A stretch of DNA of 64,000 nucleotides from Nocardia camponoti (GCF_014646135.1 NZ_BMMW01000002.1:1-64000); one strand, 5' to 3'. Counted from the stretch's first letter, positions 40,444 to 49,145 are shown. The notes: generated from the letters alone by a model not told the origin. Translations and numbers: made by a program.

Positions 40444-41142
40444 ATGAGCATGGGAGCCCAGACCATCGCACCGACGTCGGAACTTTCGCCCGCGCAGCCA
40501 CTCGCTGCCGACCACCCGGGTATCACCGAGCTGTTCGCGGTGCTCGCCTACGGCGAGATTTCCGCGTTCTACCGGTTGGCCGAAGAGGCCGCGCTCGCGC
40601 CTTCGCTGCGCGGGCGCGTTGCCGTCGCCAAGATGGCTGCCGCCGAACTCGCGCACTTCGAAACCCTTGAGGCGGCGCTTGCCGATCGCGGTGCTGATCC
40701 CGAGGGCGCGATGGCCGCCTACGAGGGCGCGCTCGACTCCTACCACCGTTCGACGGACCCGTCGACGTGGCTTGAGTCGATGGTGAAGTTCTACGTCGGC
40801 GACGGGCTCGCCGCCGATTTCTACCTCGAGATCGCGGGCGCGCTGCCGACCGAGGTCGCCGACACCGTGCGCGACGTGCTCGCCGAAACAAACCACTCGC
40901 AGTTCGTCGTCGATGAGGTGCGTACGGCGGTCGCCCTGTCGCGGTCGGAGCGCGACCGGCTCACGCTGTGGGGTCGTCGTCTGCTTGGCGAAGCCATCAC
41001 CCAGGCGCAGTACGTTATGGCCCAGCGCGACGAACTCGCGGAACTGGTCCTCGCGGCAACCGGCGACCTGAACGGCATCGCGACACTGTTCGATCGGATG
41101 CAGGAACGGCACGCCGCCCGCATGGCGGAACTGGGCCTTTAG
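40444..41142 (+). CDS. Ferritin-like domain protein (MiaE-like fold)
   Basis: About 232 residues, all-helical ferritin-like di-iron fold: FAVLAYGEISAFYRLAEEA and MAAAELAHFETLEAALA carry E and ExxH ligands in the first helix pair, with VKFYVGDGLAADFYLEIAG and LAETNHSQFVVDEV in the second. This matches the actinobacterial family that includes Rv3210c, related to tRNA hydroxylase MiaE; the reaction is unproven. Start could be ATG 40444 or 40450. It follows the hydrolase gene by 47 bp in the same direction. Confidence 0.82.
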   Translation: MSMGAQTIAPTSELSPAQPLAADHPGITELFAVLAYGEISAFYRLAEEAALAPSLRGRVAVAKMAAAELAHFETLEAALADRGADPEGAMAAYEGALDSYHRSTDPSTWLESMVKFYVGDGLAADFYLEIAGALPTEVADTVRDVLAETNHSQFVVDEVRTAVALSRSERDRLTLWGRRLLGEAITQAQYVMAQRDELAELVLAATGDLNGIATLFDRMQERHAARMAELGL

Positions 41143-41164
41143 GCGATCCTGTAATGATGGGTTC

Positions 41165-41782
41165 ATGGCTGACGCGGACCCACGAATTGTGTTGTTACGG
41201 CACGGCGAGACCACTTGGTCGAAGCAGCGGCGCCACACTGGCCGCACGGATCTGCCGTTGACCGAAGCTGGCGAAGCGCAGGCGATCGGCGCTGCCGCGG
41301 TGATCGCGTCGCTGGACTTGCGCGACCCCCTTGTGCTCACCAGCCCGCGCACGCGTGCCAAGCACACGGCCGAGCTTGCTGGGTTGCCGCACGGCAAAGT
41401 CGATGACGACCTGGCCGAATGGGATTACGGCGACTACGAGGGCGAGACGACAGCCAAAATCCGCGATTCGGTGCCAGGCTGGACCGTCTGGACCCATCCA
41501 ACGCCGGGCGGCGAAACCGCCGAACAGGTCAGGGTGCGCGCCGACCGCATCCTCGCCGACGTCACCCCGGTCCTCACCGACCGCGACGTGATCTTGGTCG
41601 GCCACGGCCATTTCTCCCGCGTGCTCATCGCGCGGTGGCTTGAACTCGCCGTCATCGAAGGTCGGCGCTTCGCGATGCATACTGGCGCGGTGAGCGTGCT
41701 TGGTTTCGACCACGGCGCGCACACCCTTTGGGCGCACAACCTCACCGCACGTACCGAACCTGTCGAGGAGATCGCCCTATGA
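41165..41782 (+). CDS. Histidine-phosphatase family acid phosphatase (Gpm2-like)
   Basis: 205 residues. The phosphoglycerate-mutase-type motif VLLRHGETTWSKQRRHTGRTDLPLTEAG contains the histidine that is phosphorylated; the partner residues are in LAEWDYGDYEG and VGHGHFSRVLIARWL. It matches Rv3214, shown in M. tuberculosis to be an acid phosphatase rather than a mutase. Starts 22 bp after the ferritin-like gene and overlaps the next gene by four bases, so it belongs to one rightward operon. Confidence 0.92.
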   Translation: MADADPRIVLLRHGETTWSKQRRHTGRTDLPLTEAGEAQAIGAAAVIASLDLRDPLVLTSPRTRAKHTAELAGLPHGKVDDDLAEWDYGDYEGETTAKIRDSVPGWTVWTHPTPGGETAEQVRVRADRILADVTPVLTDRDVILVGHGHFSRVLIARWLELAVIEGRRFAMHTGAVSVLGFDHGAHTLWAHNLTARTEPVEEIAL

Positions 41783-42264
41783 GCACTATGGTCCGCCGCG
41801 CAATTCCCGCCGACGTGCCCGCGATGGTCGGGCTTGTCCACGACCTCGCCGCCTACGAGAAAGCGCCGCGCGAGTGCACACTCACCGACGCCCAACTCGC
41901 AACCGCGCTCTTCGGCGACGCCCCTTCGGTGTTCGCCCATGTCGCTGAGCAGGACGGCGTTGTCGTCGGGACCGCGATTTGGTTCTTGAATTTCTCAACG
42001 TGGGACGGCGTAAACGGCATTTACCTCGAAGACCTCTACGTGCGTCCGCAGGCGCGCGGGCTCGGCCTTGGCCGCGACCTGGTTGCCGCACTGGCCGCCG
42101 AGGCGCTCGCGAAGGGCTACAGCAGAGTGTCGTGGTCGGTGCTCACGTGGAATAAGCCAGCGATCGAGTTTTACGAGTCGTTGGGCGCTGACCCGCAAGA
42201 CGAGTGGATCGGCTACCGCCTTTCCGGCGTCGCGCTCAAAGAGCTTGGCGCGGGGGCGTACTGA
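41779..42264 (+). CDS. GNAT-family N-acetyltransferase
   Basis: 161 residues; transfers an acetyl group from acetyl-CoA to an amine. The acetyl-CoA-binding motif is LYVRPQARGLGLGRDLVAALAAEALAKGY and motif B is VSWSVLTWNKPAIEFYESLGA. YLEDLYV with YEKAP near the N-terminus resembles diamine/spermidine acetyltransferases. ATG 41779 overlaps the phosphatase stop (ATGA) with GAGGAG upstream. Position matches Rv3216. Confidence 0.9.
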   Translation: MSTMVRRAIPADVPAMVGLVHDLAAYEKAPRECTLTDAQLATALFGDAPSVFAHVAEQDGVVVGTAIWFLNFSTWDGVNGIYLEDLYVRPQARGLGLGRDLVAALAAEALAKGYSRVSWSVLTWNKPAIEFYESLGADPQDEWIGYRLSGVALKELGAGAY

Positions 42265-42267
42265 TCG

Positions 42268-42966
42268 ATGCGCGTTGATGTCCCCGACTCGTGGCCCACA
42301 ACCGCCGACGAGGCTGTAGCACTACAGAATCAATTGCGCGATTGTGTTCGCTCACACAATCCCAAAAACGGTGGCGCACCCCAGTTTTCGAAAGTTGCTG
42401 GAATTGATTCCGCCTATGCCGACGACGGCACTGTCGCAACGGCTGCGGTGATTCTCGATGCCGAGACGCTCGAAGTCACCGAAAGCGCGGTGGCACACGG
42501 GGTTTCGCATTTTCCATATGTGCCGGGGCTGCTCGCTTTTCGCGAATTGCCCGCCACCGTAGCCGCTTTGGCGAAACTGTCGGGCGAACCCGACCTGCTC
42601 GTGTGCGACGCGCAAGGTCGCGCGCACCCGCGTCGGTTCGGGCTCGCCTGTCACGTCGGACTGTTGACACAAGTGCCAACGATCGGCGTCGCGAAGTCGG
42701 TGTGGGGCGACTACCGCGACCCCGGTCGAGCACGCGGCGACATGAGCGACGTGACCATCGACGGCGAAGTGGTTGGTCGCGCGGTACGCACCCGCGACGA
42801 CGTCAAACCCCTTTTCGTCTCGGTCGGTCACCTCATCGACCTGGATACCGCGTGCGAGTGGGTACTCAAGCTCACCGCCGGATTCCGCCAGCCCGAAACA
42901 ACGCGGCAGGCGGATCGACGGTGTCGCGCCGCGCTGCGGGAGGCGACTAAGGCCGCGTCAGCCTAA
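42268..42966 (+). CDS. nfi: Endonuclease V
   Basis: 232 residues. Cuts DNA or RNA near deoxyinosine/inosine. The catalytic aspartate is in VAGIDSAYADDG, followed by YVPGLLAFRELPA, the second acidic site in LLVCDAQGRAHPRRFGLACHVG and IGVAKSVWGDY; these are the endonuclease V landmarks. Three bases after the acetyltransferase stop, so the last gene of the operon. In M. tuberculosis I do not recall it at this locus, so it may be an insertion in this lineage. Confidence 0.92.
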   Translation: MRVDVPDSWPTTADEAVALQNQLRDCVRSHNPKNGGAPQFSKVAGIDSAYADDGTVATAAVILDAETLEVTESAVAHGVSHFPYVPGLLAFRELPATVAALAKLSGEPDLLVCDAQGRAHPRRFGLACHVGLLTQVPTIGVAKSVWGDYRDPGRARGDMSDVTIDGEVVGRAVRTRDDVKPLFVSVGHLIDLDTACEWVLKLTAGFRQPETTRQADRRCRAALREATKAASA

Positions 42967-42972
42967 TAAGGG

Positions 42973-43443
42973 CTAGTCAGCGTCGGCGGCGTAATCGCGG
43001 GCCATGTACGCGCTCGACGCGGGCGCGAACAGCGCGGCCAACGTGCCGACGGAAAGCGCCGCGAGGAGCGTGCCCCACACCGGCTGATGCGAATCGGTGA
43101 GCAACGACCACGCAACCGGCAGGAAAAGCACCTGTGCGATCACGGCGATCGCGCGACCCCAGCGCTTGCCGAACCCGAGCGCGACGCCCGCGGCGAGCAC
43201 GCCGCCGAAGAGAATCCCGAACCACAGCGCGGTGCCGACGCCGCTCGCAACCGACTGGTCGTGGCCGGTGAACGCCCGAATGACGAGCACGATCGCGGTC
43301 ACGACGCCAGCCGCACCTTCGAGCGCGACAAGCCCACCGGCGACCCGCAAGGTCAGCGGGATGCCACTAGGGCTCTCGCTAGCGGCGGCGTTGTCGGGGT
43401 TCGCATCAGGGTTCACGTTCACGGCGTCTTCGGGGTCAACCAC
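42973..43443 (-). CDS. Membrane protein with four transmembrane segments (Rv3217c-like)
   Basis: 156 residues with four hydrophobic helices (TLRVAGGLVALEGAAGVVTAIVLVIRAF; GVGTALWFGILFGGVLAAGVALGF; AIAVIAQVLFLPVAWSLL; GTLLAALSVGTLAALFAPASSAYMA). Conserved actinobacterial membrane protein of unknown function. Start is probably GTG 43443, or a GTG in the NVNPDANPDN region downstream; neither has a strong ribosome-binding site. Convergent with endonuclease V and divergent from the DagK-like gene, 42 bp apart. Confidence 0.85.
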   Translation of the reverse strand: MVDPEDAVNVNPDANPDNAAASESPSGIPLTLRVAGGLVALEGAAGVVTAIVLVIRAFTGHDQSVASGVGTALWFGILFGGVLAAGVALGFGKRWGRAIAVIAQVLFLPVAWSLLTDSHQPVWGTLLAALSVGTLAALFAPASSAYMARDYAADAD

Positions 43444-43485
43444 GCCCGCCAGCCTAATGACCGCCGCACAGATACCCTCGATCAC

Positions 43486-44430
43486 GTGCGGACTCTGCTG
43501 ATTGTCAATCCCAACGCCACTTCGACCACCCCGGCCACCCGGGATCTGCTCGCGCATGCGCTGGAGAGCCGCACGCAGCTCACCGTCGCCCACACCCAGC
43601 ATCGCGGTCACGCGGCCGAGCTTGCCCTGTGGGCGGCGAACCAGGAGATGGACCTGATCGTCGTGCACGGTGGCGATGGGACGGTCAACGAGACCATCAA
43701 CGGGTTCCTTCCGGTGCCCCAAGTGGGTGACGAGCAAATGTGGCGTCCCCGGCTCGGCATCATCCCCGGCGGTTCGGCGAATGTGTTCGCCCGCGCGCTC
43801 GGCATCTCGCCCGATCCGGTGACCGCGACCAACCAGCTCATCGACCTGCTCGCCCGCGACGCCGACCGCCGCATCGGTCTTGGCCTCGCCGACGATCGCT
43901 GGTTCACCTTTAGCGCTGGCGTTGGCCTCGATGCCGATGTCTGCGAGGCCATCGACGCCGCTCGCGCGAAAGGCCACAAGGCGACTCCGCTTCGTTATCT
44001 CGCCACAACGATTCGACAGTTCTTTCATGCGCGATCAAATGCGCCGCACGTCACTGTCGAGACCCCAGGACATGATTCCGTAGAGGATGTTCATTACACG
44101 TTTGTGACGAATGCGAGCCCCTGGACCTATCTAGAAGATCGTCCGATTCGCACTAATCCGGGCACGACCTTCGAATCCGGTTTGGGAGTTTTCGCCGTCC
44201 GGTCGATGAGCGTGACTCGCACCCTGCTGCTTGCTAGGCAGTTGCTGGACCCCAACGGAAACCCTAAGTCAGACATGCTTTTTCGCGCCGACGACGTCGG
44301 TTCGGTACGCATCGAATGCGACGATGAGATCGGTTTACAAATCGATGGGGATTTCATCGGAAAACGCAAGATGGTGCATTTCACATCGGTGCCGGATGCC
44401 CTGGATGTGGTTGCTCCCAAGCCCGCTTAA
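43486..44430 (+). CDS. Diacylglycerol kinase-family lipid kinase
   Basis: 314 residues. DAGK catalytic domain: VRTLLIVNPNATSTTP at the N-terminus, LIVVHGGDGTVNETINGF (nucleotide binding) and LGIIPGGSANVFARALG. The C-terminal beta-sandwich holds FSAGVGLDADV and ECDDEIGLQIDGDFIG. Phosphorylates a lipid alcohol; the exact lipid is unknown. GTG 43486 is the start because its first residues match the family; the open frame upstream overlaps the opposite gene and is not coding. Position matches Rv3218, upstream of whiB1. Confidence 0.9.
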   Translation: MRTLLIVNPNATSTTPATRDLLAHALESRTQLTVAHTQHRGHAAELALWAANQEMDLIVVHGGDGTVNETINGFLPVPQVGDEQMWRPRLGIIPGGSANVFARALGISPDPVTATNQLIDLLARDADRRIGLGLADDRWFTFSAGVGLDADVCEAIDAARAKGHKATPLRYLATTIRQFFHARSNAPHVTVETPGHDSVEDVHYTFVTNASPWTYLEDRPIRTNPGTTFESGLGVFAVRSMSVTRTLLLARQLLDPNGNPKSDMLFRADDVGSVRIECDDEIGLQIDGDFIGKRKMVHFTSVPDALDVVAPKPA

Positions 44431-44576
44431 ACACTGCTTGCGAAGAAAAATCTCCCCGTTGCGCTGCGCGAACTGTCCGACGCGAGTACAAAGGACCGGG
44501 CGGGTGCCCAAGCGGTGCCCACTAGAGCGTGATCTCCCCCACGGTGCGCCGCAGACCTATTGACATCTACGGTGAT

Positions 44577-44592
44577 CGTGAAAGCATTCACA
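44577..44592. promoter_or_regulatory. CRP-type binding site upstream of whiB1
   Basis: CGTGA-AAGCAT-TCACA: a match to the cAMP-receptor-protein consensus TGTGA-N6-TCACA with one difference. Its centre is about 98 bp before the whiB1 start. From established work, the whiB1 promoter of M. tuberculosis is controlled by the CRP homologue Rv3676, so the site is in the expected place. Confidence 0.75.
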
Positions 44593-44682
44593 AGCAACCG
44601 TGCGGAAACATTCGAGTCGCACAAGTGAACGATCCACTAACCAGAGGTGCCCTTTAGGGTGCCTGCGCAAAGGAGCAGAGGA

Positions 44683-44937
44683 ATGGACTGGCGCCACAAT
44701 GCCATCTGTCGCGACGAGGACCCTGAACTGTTCTTCCCGGTGGGTAACAGTGGTCCGGCGCTCGCTCAGATCGCTGATGCCAAGCTGGTCTGCGCTCGCT
44801 GCCCCGTCACCGCCGACTGCCTGTCTTGGGCCCTGAAGTCCGGTCAGGACGCGGGCGTGTGGGGTGGAATGAGTGAAGACGAGCGTCGCGCGCTGAAGCG
44901 TCGCAACGCGCGTACTCGTACGCGTACCTCCGTCTAA
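44683..44937 (+). CDS. whiB1: Transcriptional regulator WhiB1
   Basis: 84 residues, essential in mycobacteria, binds a nitric-oxide-sensitive [4Fe-4S] cluster and partners the primary sigma factor. The four cluster cysteines are C9, C37, C40 and C46, exactly the WhiB1 spacing; GVWGG follows and the basic tail RRALKRRNARTRTRTSV binds DNA. ATG 44683 (MDWRHNAICRDEDPELFFPVG) has AAAGGAG at proper distance. A 250-bp leader separates it from the DagK-like gene and carries the CRP-like site. Confidence 0.97.
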   Translation: MDWRHNAICRDEDPELFFPVGNSGPALAQIADAKLVCARCPVTADCLSWALKSGQDAGVWGGMSEDERRALKRRNARTRTRTSV

Positions 44938-44958
44938 TTTCGACGGACAAATAGACGT

Positions 44959-45026
44959 TGCCGGGCTAACGCATATTCTAGCCCGGCACCGGATGTGAGA
45001 ACCCGGCACCCTTTCGGTGCCGGGTT
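44959..45026. terminator. whiB1: Double terminator hairpin after whiB1
   Basis: Two hairpins in series: TGCCGGGCT at 44959-44967 pairs with 44980-44988, and AACCCGGCACC at 45000-45010 pairs with 45016-45026, followed by TTATTGTTG. The second resembles a normal rho-independent terminator and would also serve the convergent pdtaS gene, which ends at 45059. Confidence 0.85.
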
Positions 45027-45058
45027 TATTGTTGCCCTAGCAGGCCACCGAGCAGGGC

Positions 45059-46573
45059 TTATCGCCCCGCCCGCCGACCTAGCGGAACGCGCAAGACCGC
45101 GTCGGTGCCCACTTCAGCACCCGGGTGCAACCCGATGGAACCGCCGAGTTCCGAGGTCACCAGGGTGCGTACGATTTGCAGGCCAAGTCGATCGGAATTC
45201 TCCAGCGAGAACCCTGCCGGTAGCCCACGGCCGTCATCGCTGATGATCACGTCGAGCCAACGGGCCGACCGCTCCGACCGAATCGTCACTGTCCCGTCGG
45301 CACCCGCGTCGAAGGCGTGCTCGATCGCGTTTTGGACCAGTTCGGTCAACACCATCACCAGCGGTGTCGCGCGTTCGGCGGAAAACACCCCGAGCGAACC
45401 AGCCCGGCGCACCTTGATGCGCGCGGTGTGGACCGTCGCGACGTCGGCCATGATCGGCAGCAACCGGTCGACGACCTCGTCCAAGTCGACTTCCTCGTCA
45501 ACCGACATCGACAGCATCTCGTGCACCGACGCGATCGACGTGACGCGGCGAACCGACTCGGTGAGCGCGACCTGAGCTTCGGGATTCTCCGTGCGACGGG
45601 CCTGCAAACGCAGCAGCGCGGCGACGGTCTGCAAGTTGTTCTTCACCCGATGGTGAATCTCGCGAATGGTCGCGTCCTTGCTGAGCAGGGCGCGGTCGCG
45701 TCGCTTGACCTCGGTGACGTCGCGGACGAGCACCGCGGGACCGGCTAGTTCGCCGCCTGGCCGCAGTACGAGCGTTCGCAGCAACACGGTGGCACCCCGT
45801 GCCTCCACTTCCATCCGACGGCCAGTACGGCCCGCGAGCGCGGCCTGGATATCGGCGACCACCTCTTGCGCGTCGAAGGGGTCGGTGATGAGCGACCGGG
45901 TGACGACCGCGAGGTCCTGGCCGATGAGGTCGGACTGCATGCCCATGCGGTGATACGCCGACAGCGCGTTCGGGCTCGCGTATTCGACGAGTCCGTTGGT
46001 GTCGAGGCGGATGAAGCCGTCGCCGGCGCGTGGCGAGGAATGCGTTGCCGCGCGATCCTCGGGCGTGGGAAAACTGCCGTCGGCGATCATCTGGCACAGG
46101 TCGTTGGCGCAGGCGACGTAGGCCGTTTCCAACGTCGACCGCACGCGCGAACGCATGAGATCGGAATCGCGACTGAGCACCGCGATCACGTGGTCGCCGC
46201 AGCGCACCGGGATCGCTTCGCGAATCGCGTGCGCGGGGCTCGGGTGATAAACCCCGCTCACCTCGACCTCGGTGTCGGTGCGCACGGTCGCGCCGGTGAG
46301 CAGGGCATCGAAGACCTGCGGGAAGTCCTCGCGTGACGCGGTGGTGCCCACCTTGTCTTCGAGATGGACCGTTGGGGCCGTCGTTGGTCGGATCTGGGCG
46401 ACGCACACCACGTCGGAACCGTCGGCGACCGGACCAGCGCCCACCCACAACAGCAGGTCGGAGAAGGAGAGATCGGCGAGCAATTGCCAATCCCCAACCA
46501 CTCGTTGGAGGTGGTCGACGGCCTGTCCAGGCAGGTCGGTGTGATCGGCGAGCAGCTCACTGAGTGTTGACAC
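45059..46573 (-). CDS. pdtaS: Cytosolic sensor histidine kinase PdtaS
   Basis: 504 residues without membrane segments: a GAF-like N-terminal domain (about 5-150), a PAS domain (about 183-290) and a HisKA_2/HATPase_c kinase. The phospho-accepting histidine is in EIHHRVKNNLQTVAALLRLQ (H307/H308), with VLTELVQNAIEHAF, ISDDGRGLPAGF and LGLQIVRTLV as N and G boxes. In mycobacteria PdtaS phosphorylates the antiterminator PdtaR, and copper and nitric oxide control it; the partner is not in this window. Next to whiB1 as in M. tuberculosis Rv3220c. Confidence 0.95.
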   Translation of the reverse strand: MSTLSELLADHTDLPGQAVDHLQRVVGDWQLLADLSFSDLLLWVGAGPVADGSDVVCVAQIRPTTAPTVHLEDKVGTTASREDFPQVFDALLTGATVRTDTEVEVSGVYHPSPAHAIREAIPVRCGDHVIAVLSRDSDLMRSRVRSTLETAYVACANDLCQMIADGSFPTPEDRAATHSSPRAGDGFIRLDTNGLVEYASPNALSAYHRMGMQSDLIGQDLAVVTRSLITDPFDAQEVVADIQAALAGRTGRRMEVEARGATVLLRTLVLRPGGELAGPAVLVRDVTEVKRRDRALLSKDATIREIHHRVKNNLQTVAALLRLQARRTENPEAQVALTESVRRVTSIASVHEMLSMSVDEEVDLDEVVDRLLPIMADVATVHTARIKVRRAGSLGVFSAERATPLVMVLTELVQNAIEHAFDAGADGTVTIRSERSARWLDVIISDDGRGLPAGFSLENSDRLGLQIVRTLVTSELGGSIGLHPGAEVGTDAVLRVPLGRRAGR

Positions 46574-46610
46574 GTGGATCTACGCTATCCGTCTCGCGGT
46601 TGAGCTCGAC

Positions 46611-46826
46611 CTAGGCGATCGTGGCGATGAGGTCGCCTGCCTGCAAAACCTGACCGGGCGTCACGTCGACCGAGGTGATGTCGCCCTCGATTTCGGTGAG
46701 GACGGGGATCTCCATTTTCATCGACTCAAGCAGCACGAGAGTCTGATCCACGCGCACATGCTCACCGACGGCGACCTCGACAGCGAGCACCGTCGACACC
46801 ATTTCCGCCCGCACTTCTTCCGCCAT
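46611..46826 (-). CDS. Biotin/lipoyl-attachment carrier protein (TB7.3-like)
   Basis: 71-residue single biotinyl domain with the modified lysine in LLESMKMEIPVL (the ExMKM biotinylation motif) and the hammerhead GQVLQAGDLIATIA. It matches the biotinylated TB7.3 (Rv3221c). Which carboxylase it serves is unknown. ATG 46826 (MAEEVRAEMVSTVL) is the start; 37 bp upstream of pdtaS on the same strand, so they probably share a transcript. Confidence 0.93.
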   Translation of the reverse strand: MAEEVRAEMVSTVLAVEVAVGEHVRVDQTLVLLESMKMEIPVLTEIEGDITSVDVTPGQVLQAGDLIATIA

Positions 46827-46974
46827 GACACCCCATCCACTAGTCGTTGACCACCGCCGCCGGAGACGGTGGCAGTATCCGCCGAAGCTACAGCCAATCA
46901 CACATGAAACAATGGCTGTCGATCAGATTGTGCTCCCCGCGCTGGCGAGGAGGACCCACAGAAGGGAGCTACCC

Positions 46975-47049
46975 ATGGGTAAGCGTGGACGTAAGAAGCG
47001 CAGCCGCAAGGGCAATGCCGCGAACCACGGCAAGCGTCCCAACGCCTGA
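46975..47049 (+). CDS. Ribosomal large-subunit protein bL37 (24 residues)
   Basis: A 24-codon gene coding for a very basic peptide (MGKRGRKKRSRKGNAANHGKRPNA, given here only as its ends MGKRGRKK and HGKRPNA matter). It matches, from memory, the small actinobacterial bL37 found in mycobacterial 50S structures, and lies between rshA and the biotinyl protein as in M. smegmatis. AAGGGAG precedes the ATG and a perfect terminator follows, so it is a complete one-gene unit. Confidence 0.88.
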   Translation: MGKRGRKKRSRKGNAANHGKRPNA

Positions 47050-47066
47050 TAGGCGCTCAAGACGCG

Positions 47067-47096
47067 AAAAGGGGCACCCGCTCGGGTGCCCCTTTT
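47067..47096. terminator. Bidirectional terminator after bL37
   Basis: AAAAGGGGCACCC at 47067-47079 pairs perfectly with 47084-47096 around a 4-nt loop, giving a run of T on each strand. It lies between bL37 and the convergent rshA. Confidence 0.93.
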
Positions 47097-47115
47097 CTTA
47101 TGTCTACCTGCGGTT

Positions 47116-47406
47116 TTACCGGTCGGTTTCGACCACTTCGGTGACCGTGGTCGACACGGTTATGCAGCGGTGAATTTCGATGCGCAGCCGCTCACGCAGA
47201 CCGTCGGGTGCCTGGTCGCCACCGCACTTGCGGCTGAGCAAACCCTTGATCTTTTCCTCGATGCCGTAGGCCTCGATGCACGGGCTGCAATGGTCCATGT
47301 GCTCTTGGAGACGCTGGCGCGTTGCCTGGTCGCACTCGCCGTCGAGCATCAGCCACACGTCGGCGAGGACAGCGGTGCAATCCATCTCCATATCTGGATC
47401 GCTCAT
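47116..47406 (-). CDS. rshA: Zinc-associated anti-sigma factor RshA
   Basis: 96 residues. Binds and silences SigH until oxidation or heat releases it. The zinc motif is H36-x3-C40-x2-C43 (HMDHCSPC). Basic residues and another cysteine (SRKCGG, HRCIT) follow. It starts within the sigH stop (ATGA overlap 47403-47406), so translation is coupled. Position and sequence match mycobacterial RshA. Confidence 0.95.
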   Translation of the reverse strand: MSDPDMEMDCTAVLADVWLMLDGECDQATRQRLQEHMDHCSPCIEAYGIEEKIKGLLSRKCGGDQAPDGLRERLRIEIHRCITVSTTVTEVVETDR

Positions 47407-48053
47407 TTCGCTACCTCCTGGCGTTCCCCACGATCAAATCCACGTTCACGCGCGACCTCGGCCAAGAGCCCCTTGAGCTGCTTGCGACCGCGGTGCAGGC
47501 GAGACATCACCGTACCGATCGGCGTGCCCATGATGTCGGCGATTTCCTTATACGGAAAGCCTTCGACGTCGGCGTAATACACCGCCATCCGAAACTCCTC
47601 GGGCAGCTGCTGTAGCGCCGACTTGATTTCGTCGTCGGGCAGCGCGTCGAGTGCCTCAACCTCGGCCGAACGCAAGCCAGTCGACGTGTGTTCGGCCGTG
47701 GCGGCAAGCTGCCAGTCGGTGATCTCGTCGGTCGGATACTGCGCGGGCTGACGCTGCTTCTTGCGATAGGAGTTGATGTAGGTGTTAGTCAGGATGCGAT
47801 AGAGCCAGGCACGCAGGTTGGTGCCCTCTCGGAAGGACTTAAAGCCCTGGTAGGCCTTAACGTAGGTTTCCTGCACCAGATCTTCCGCGTCGGCCGGGTT
47901 GCGCGTCATGCGCAGCGCCGCACCGTAGAGCTGATCGATCATCGGGAGCGCGTCGCGCTCAAACCGGGCCGTCAGCTCCGCTACGTCGACCGGACCAGAC
48001 GCTGAGGAAGAAACCGCGTCTACCTCGTGCGCCGCGTCATCGTCGCTCGTCAC
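47403..48053 (-). CDS. sigH: ECF RNA polymerase sigma factor SigH
   Basis: 216 residues. Directs transcription of the oxidative- and heat-stress regulon (thioredoxin system and others). Region 2: [36 protein letters not shown] and [22 protein letters not shown]; region 4: [44 protein letters not shown]. The GTG at 48053 is chosen since AAGGGA lies five bases before it and the length then equals that of SigH in mycobacteria; the frame is open upstream to 48197. I did not find a perfect GGAA-N18-GTT autoregulatory promoter upstream. Confidence 0.95.
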   Translation of the reverse strand: MTSDDDAAHEVDAVSSSASGPVDVAELTARFERDALPMIDQLYGAALRMTRNPADAEDLVQETYVKAYQGFKSFREGTNLRAWLYRILTNTYINSYRKKQRQPAQYPTDEITDWQLAATAEHTSTGLRSAEVEALDALPDDEIKSALQQLPEEFRMAVYYADVEGFPYKEIADIMGTPIGTVMSRLHRGRKQLKGLLAEVARERGFDRGERQEVAK

Positions 48054-48240
48054 ACCTATCCCTTCGATCGCCGTAGCAACCGAATCTACCGGCACGACTA
48101 GTTTCAGCGGCAATCGCGGGCGCTCTTCAAGCAAGACAGCCACTATTACTCCCACCTTCTCCGCGCACGCATTGTCGTGTCTCTCATCGGGGTGCAACAG
48201 GGGATCGTCGTGCTCTGTTCCCGCCAGTTATCGTGGCGTG

Positions 48241-48732
48241 ATGGCCGCCGCAGCAACTCCCGCGATCAAGGTCCTCACGACAGCCAAGATCGCCCACTCC
48301 GTCCACGCCTACTCCCACGACGCACGCGCGGAATCCTTTGGCGACGAAGCCGTCGACGCGTTGGCAGGCAAACTCGGCGTTGTCGCTGAGCAGATTTTCA
48401 AAACGCTCGTGATCGAACTGTCGACCGGATCGCTTGCGGTAGCGGTATTGCCGGTGCCCGCGAAACTGTCGTTGAAGGCGGCGGCTGCCGCGCTCGGCGC
48501 ACCCAAGGCGACGATGGCCGACAAGACGCTCGCGCAACGCACGACCGGCTATGTACTTGGCGGAGTTTCGCCGCTTGGGCAACGCAAGCGACTGCCAACG
48601 GTGCTCGACGCGTCGGCGCTTGAGTGGGATCGCGTGCTGTGCAGCGCGGGCAAACGCGGGTTGGAAATCGAACTGGCCCCTTCCGATCTCGCTGCCGCGA
48701 CCGATGCGCGAATCGCGGCAATTACCGCCTGA
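48241..48732 (+). CDS. ybaK: Cys-tRNA(Pro)/Cys-tRNA(Cys) deacylase YbaK
   Basis: 163 residues, YbaK/ProX fold. Removes cysteine from mischarged tRNA(Pro). TPAIKVLTTAKIAHSVHAYSHD is the usual opening, with the catalytic lysine in QIFKTLVIEL and the GYVLGGVSPLGQRKRLPTVLD loop. ATG 48241 is divergent from sigH. M. tuberculosis has a broken version at this place, so here the intact gene is kept. Confidence 0.93.
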   Translation: MAAAATPAIKVLTTAKIAHSVHAYSHDARAESFGDEAVDALAGKLGVVAEQIFKTLVIELSTGSLAVAVLPVPAKLSLKAAAAALGAPKATMADKTLAQRTTGYVLGGVSPLGQRKRLPTVLDASALEWDRVLCSAGKRGLEIELAPSDLAAATDARIAAITA

Positions 48733-48821
48733 TCTGCCGCTTTTCGCCGCGAGTGCGCGGTATCTTCGACACGCGTTTGCGCTAGCCACATTCCTCTACT
48801 CGCAAAAGGATGTGATGCGAC

Positions 48822-49145
48822 ATGTCCGCACGTTCAATCATTGTCACGGTCTCGGGCGCGGTGCTCATCTCGGTTGGGGCTGGACTCACCGCGGCTCCCA
48901 CTGCTCTCGCCGCTCCCGTTCCGCCCGTCGCCCCGTCGGCCCCCGCCGCGCCGGGCGACTACCCGCTGAATAGCCAAGGGACACAACGTAATACCCCACA
49001 GCAGCAGCCGGGTGCTGGTAATAGGCAGTCGGAGAAAGTGGAGAAACTCGGCGGCGGTGTTGCGACCGAGGTGATTGATTTGGTGACCGGCATCATTAAG
49101 TGCGGCTTGAACTTGGCGACCGATTCGGTGCCCTGCTCGCTTTAA
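48822..49145 (+). CDS. Small secreted protein of unknown function
   Basis: 107 residues: signal peptide (MSARSIIVTVSGAVLISVGAGL..., cleavage after TALA at about residue 30), a proline/alanine-rich stretch, a glutamine-rich patch (TPQQQPGAG) and a C-terminal helix with two cysteines (IIKCGLNLATDSVPCSL). I do not recognise the family. Rightward, 89 bp after ybaK, convergent with the SRAP gene. An AAAGGA is rather far (11 bases) from the ATG. Confidence 0.75.
   Translation: MSARSIIVTVSGAVLISVGAGLTAAPTALAAPVPPVAPSAPAAPGDYPLNSQGTQRNTPQQQPGAGNRQSEKVEKLGGGVATEVIDLVTGIIKCGLNLATDSVPCSL

Noticed and set aside
43087-43485. N-terminal extension of the DagK-like protein by 133 codons
   Set aside because: Antisense to a membrane-protein gene; homology begins exactly at GTG 43486.
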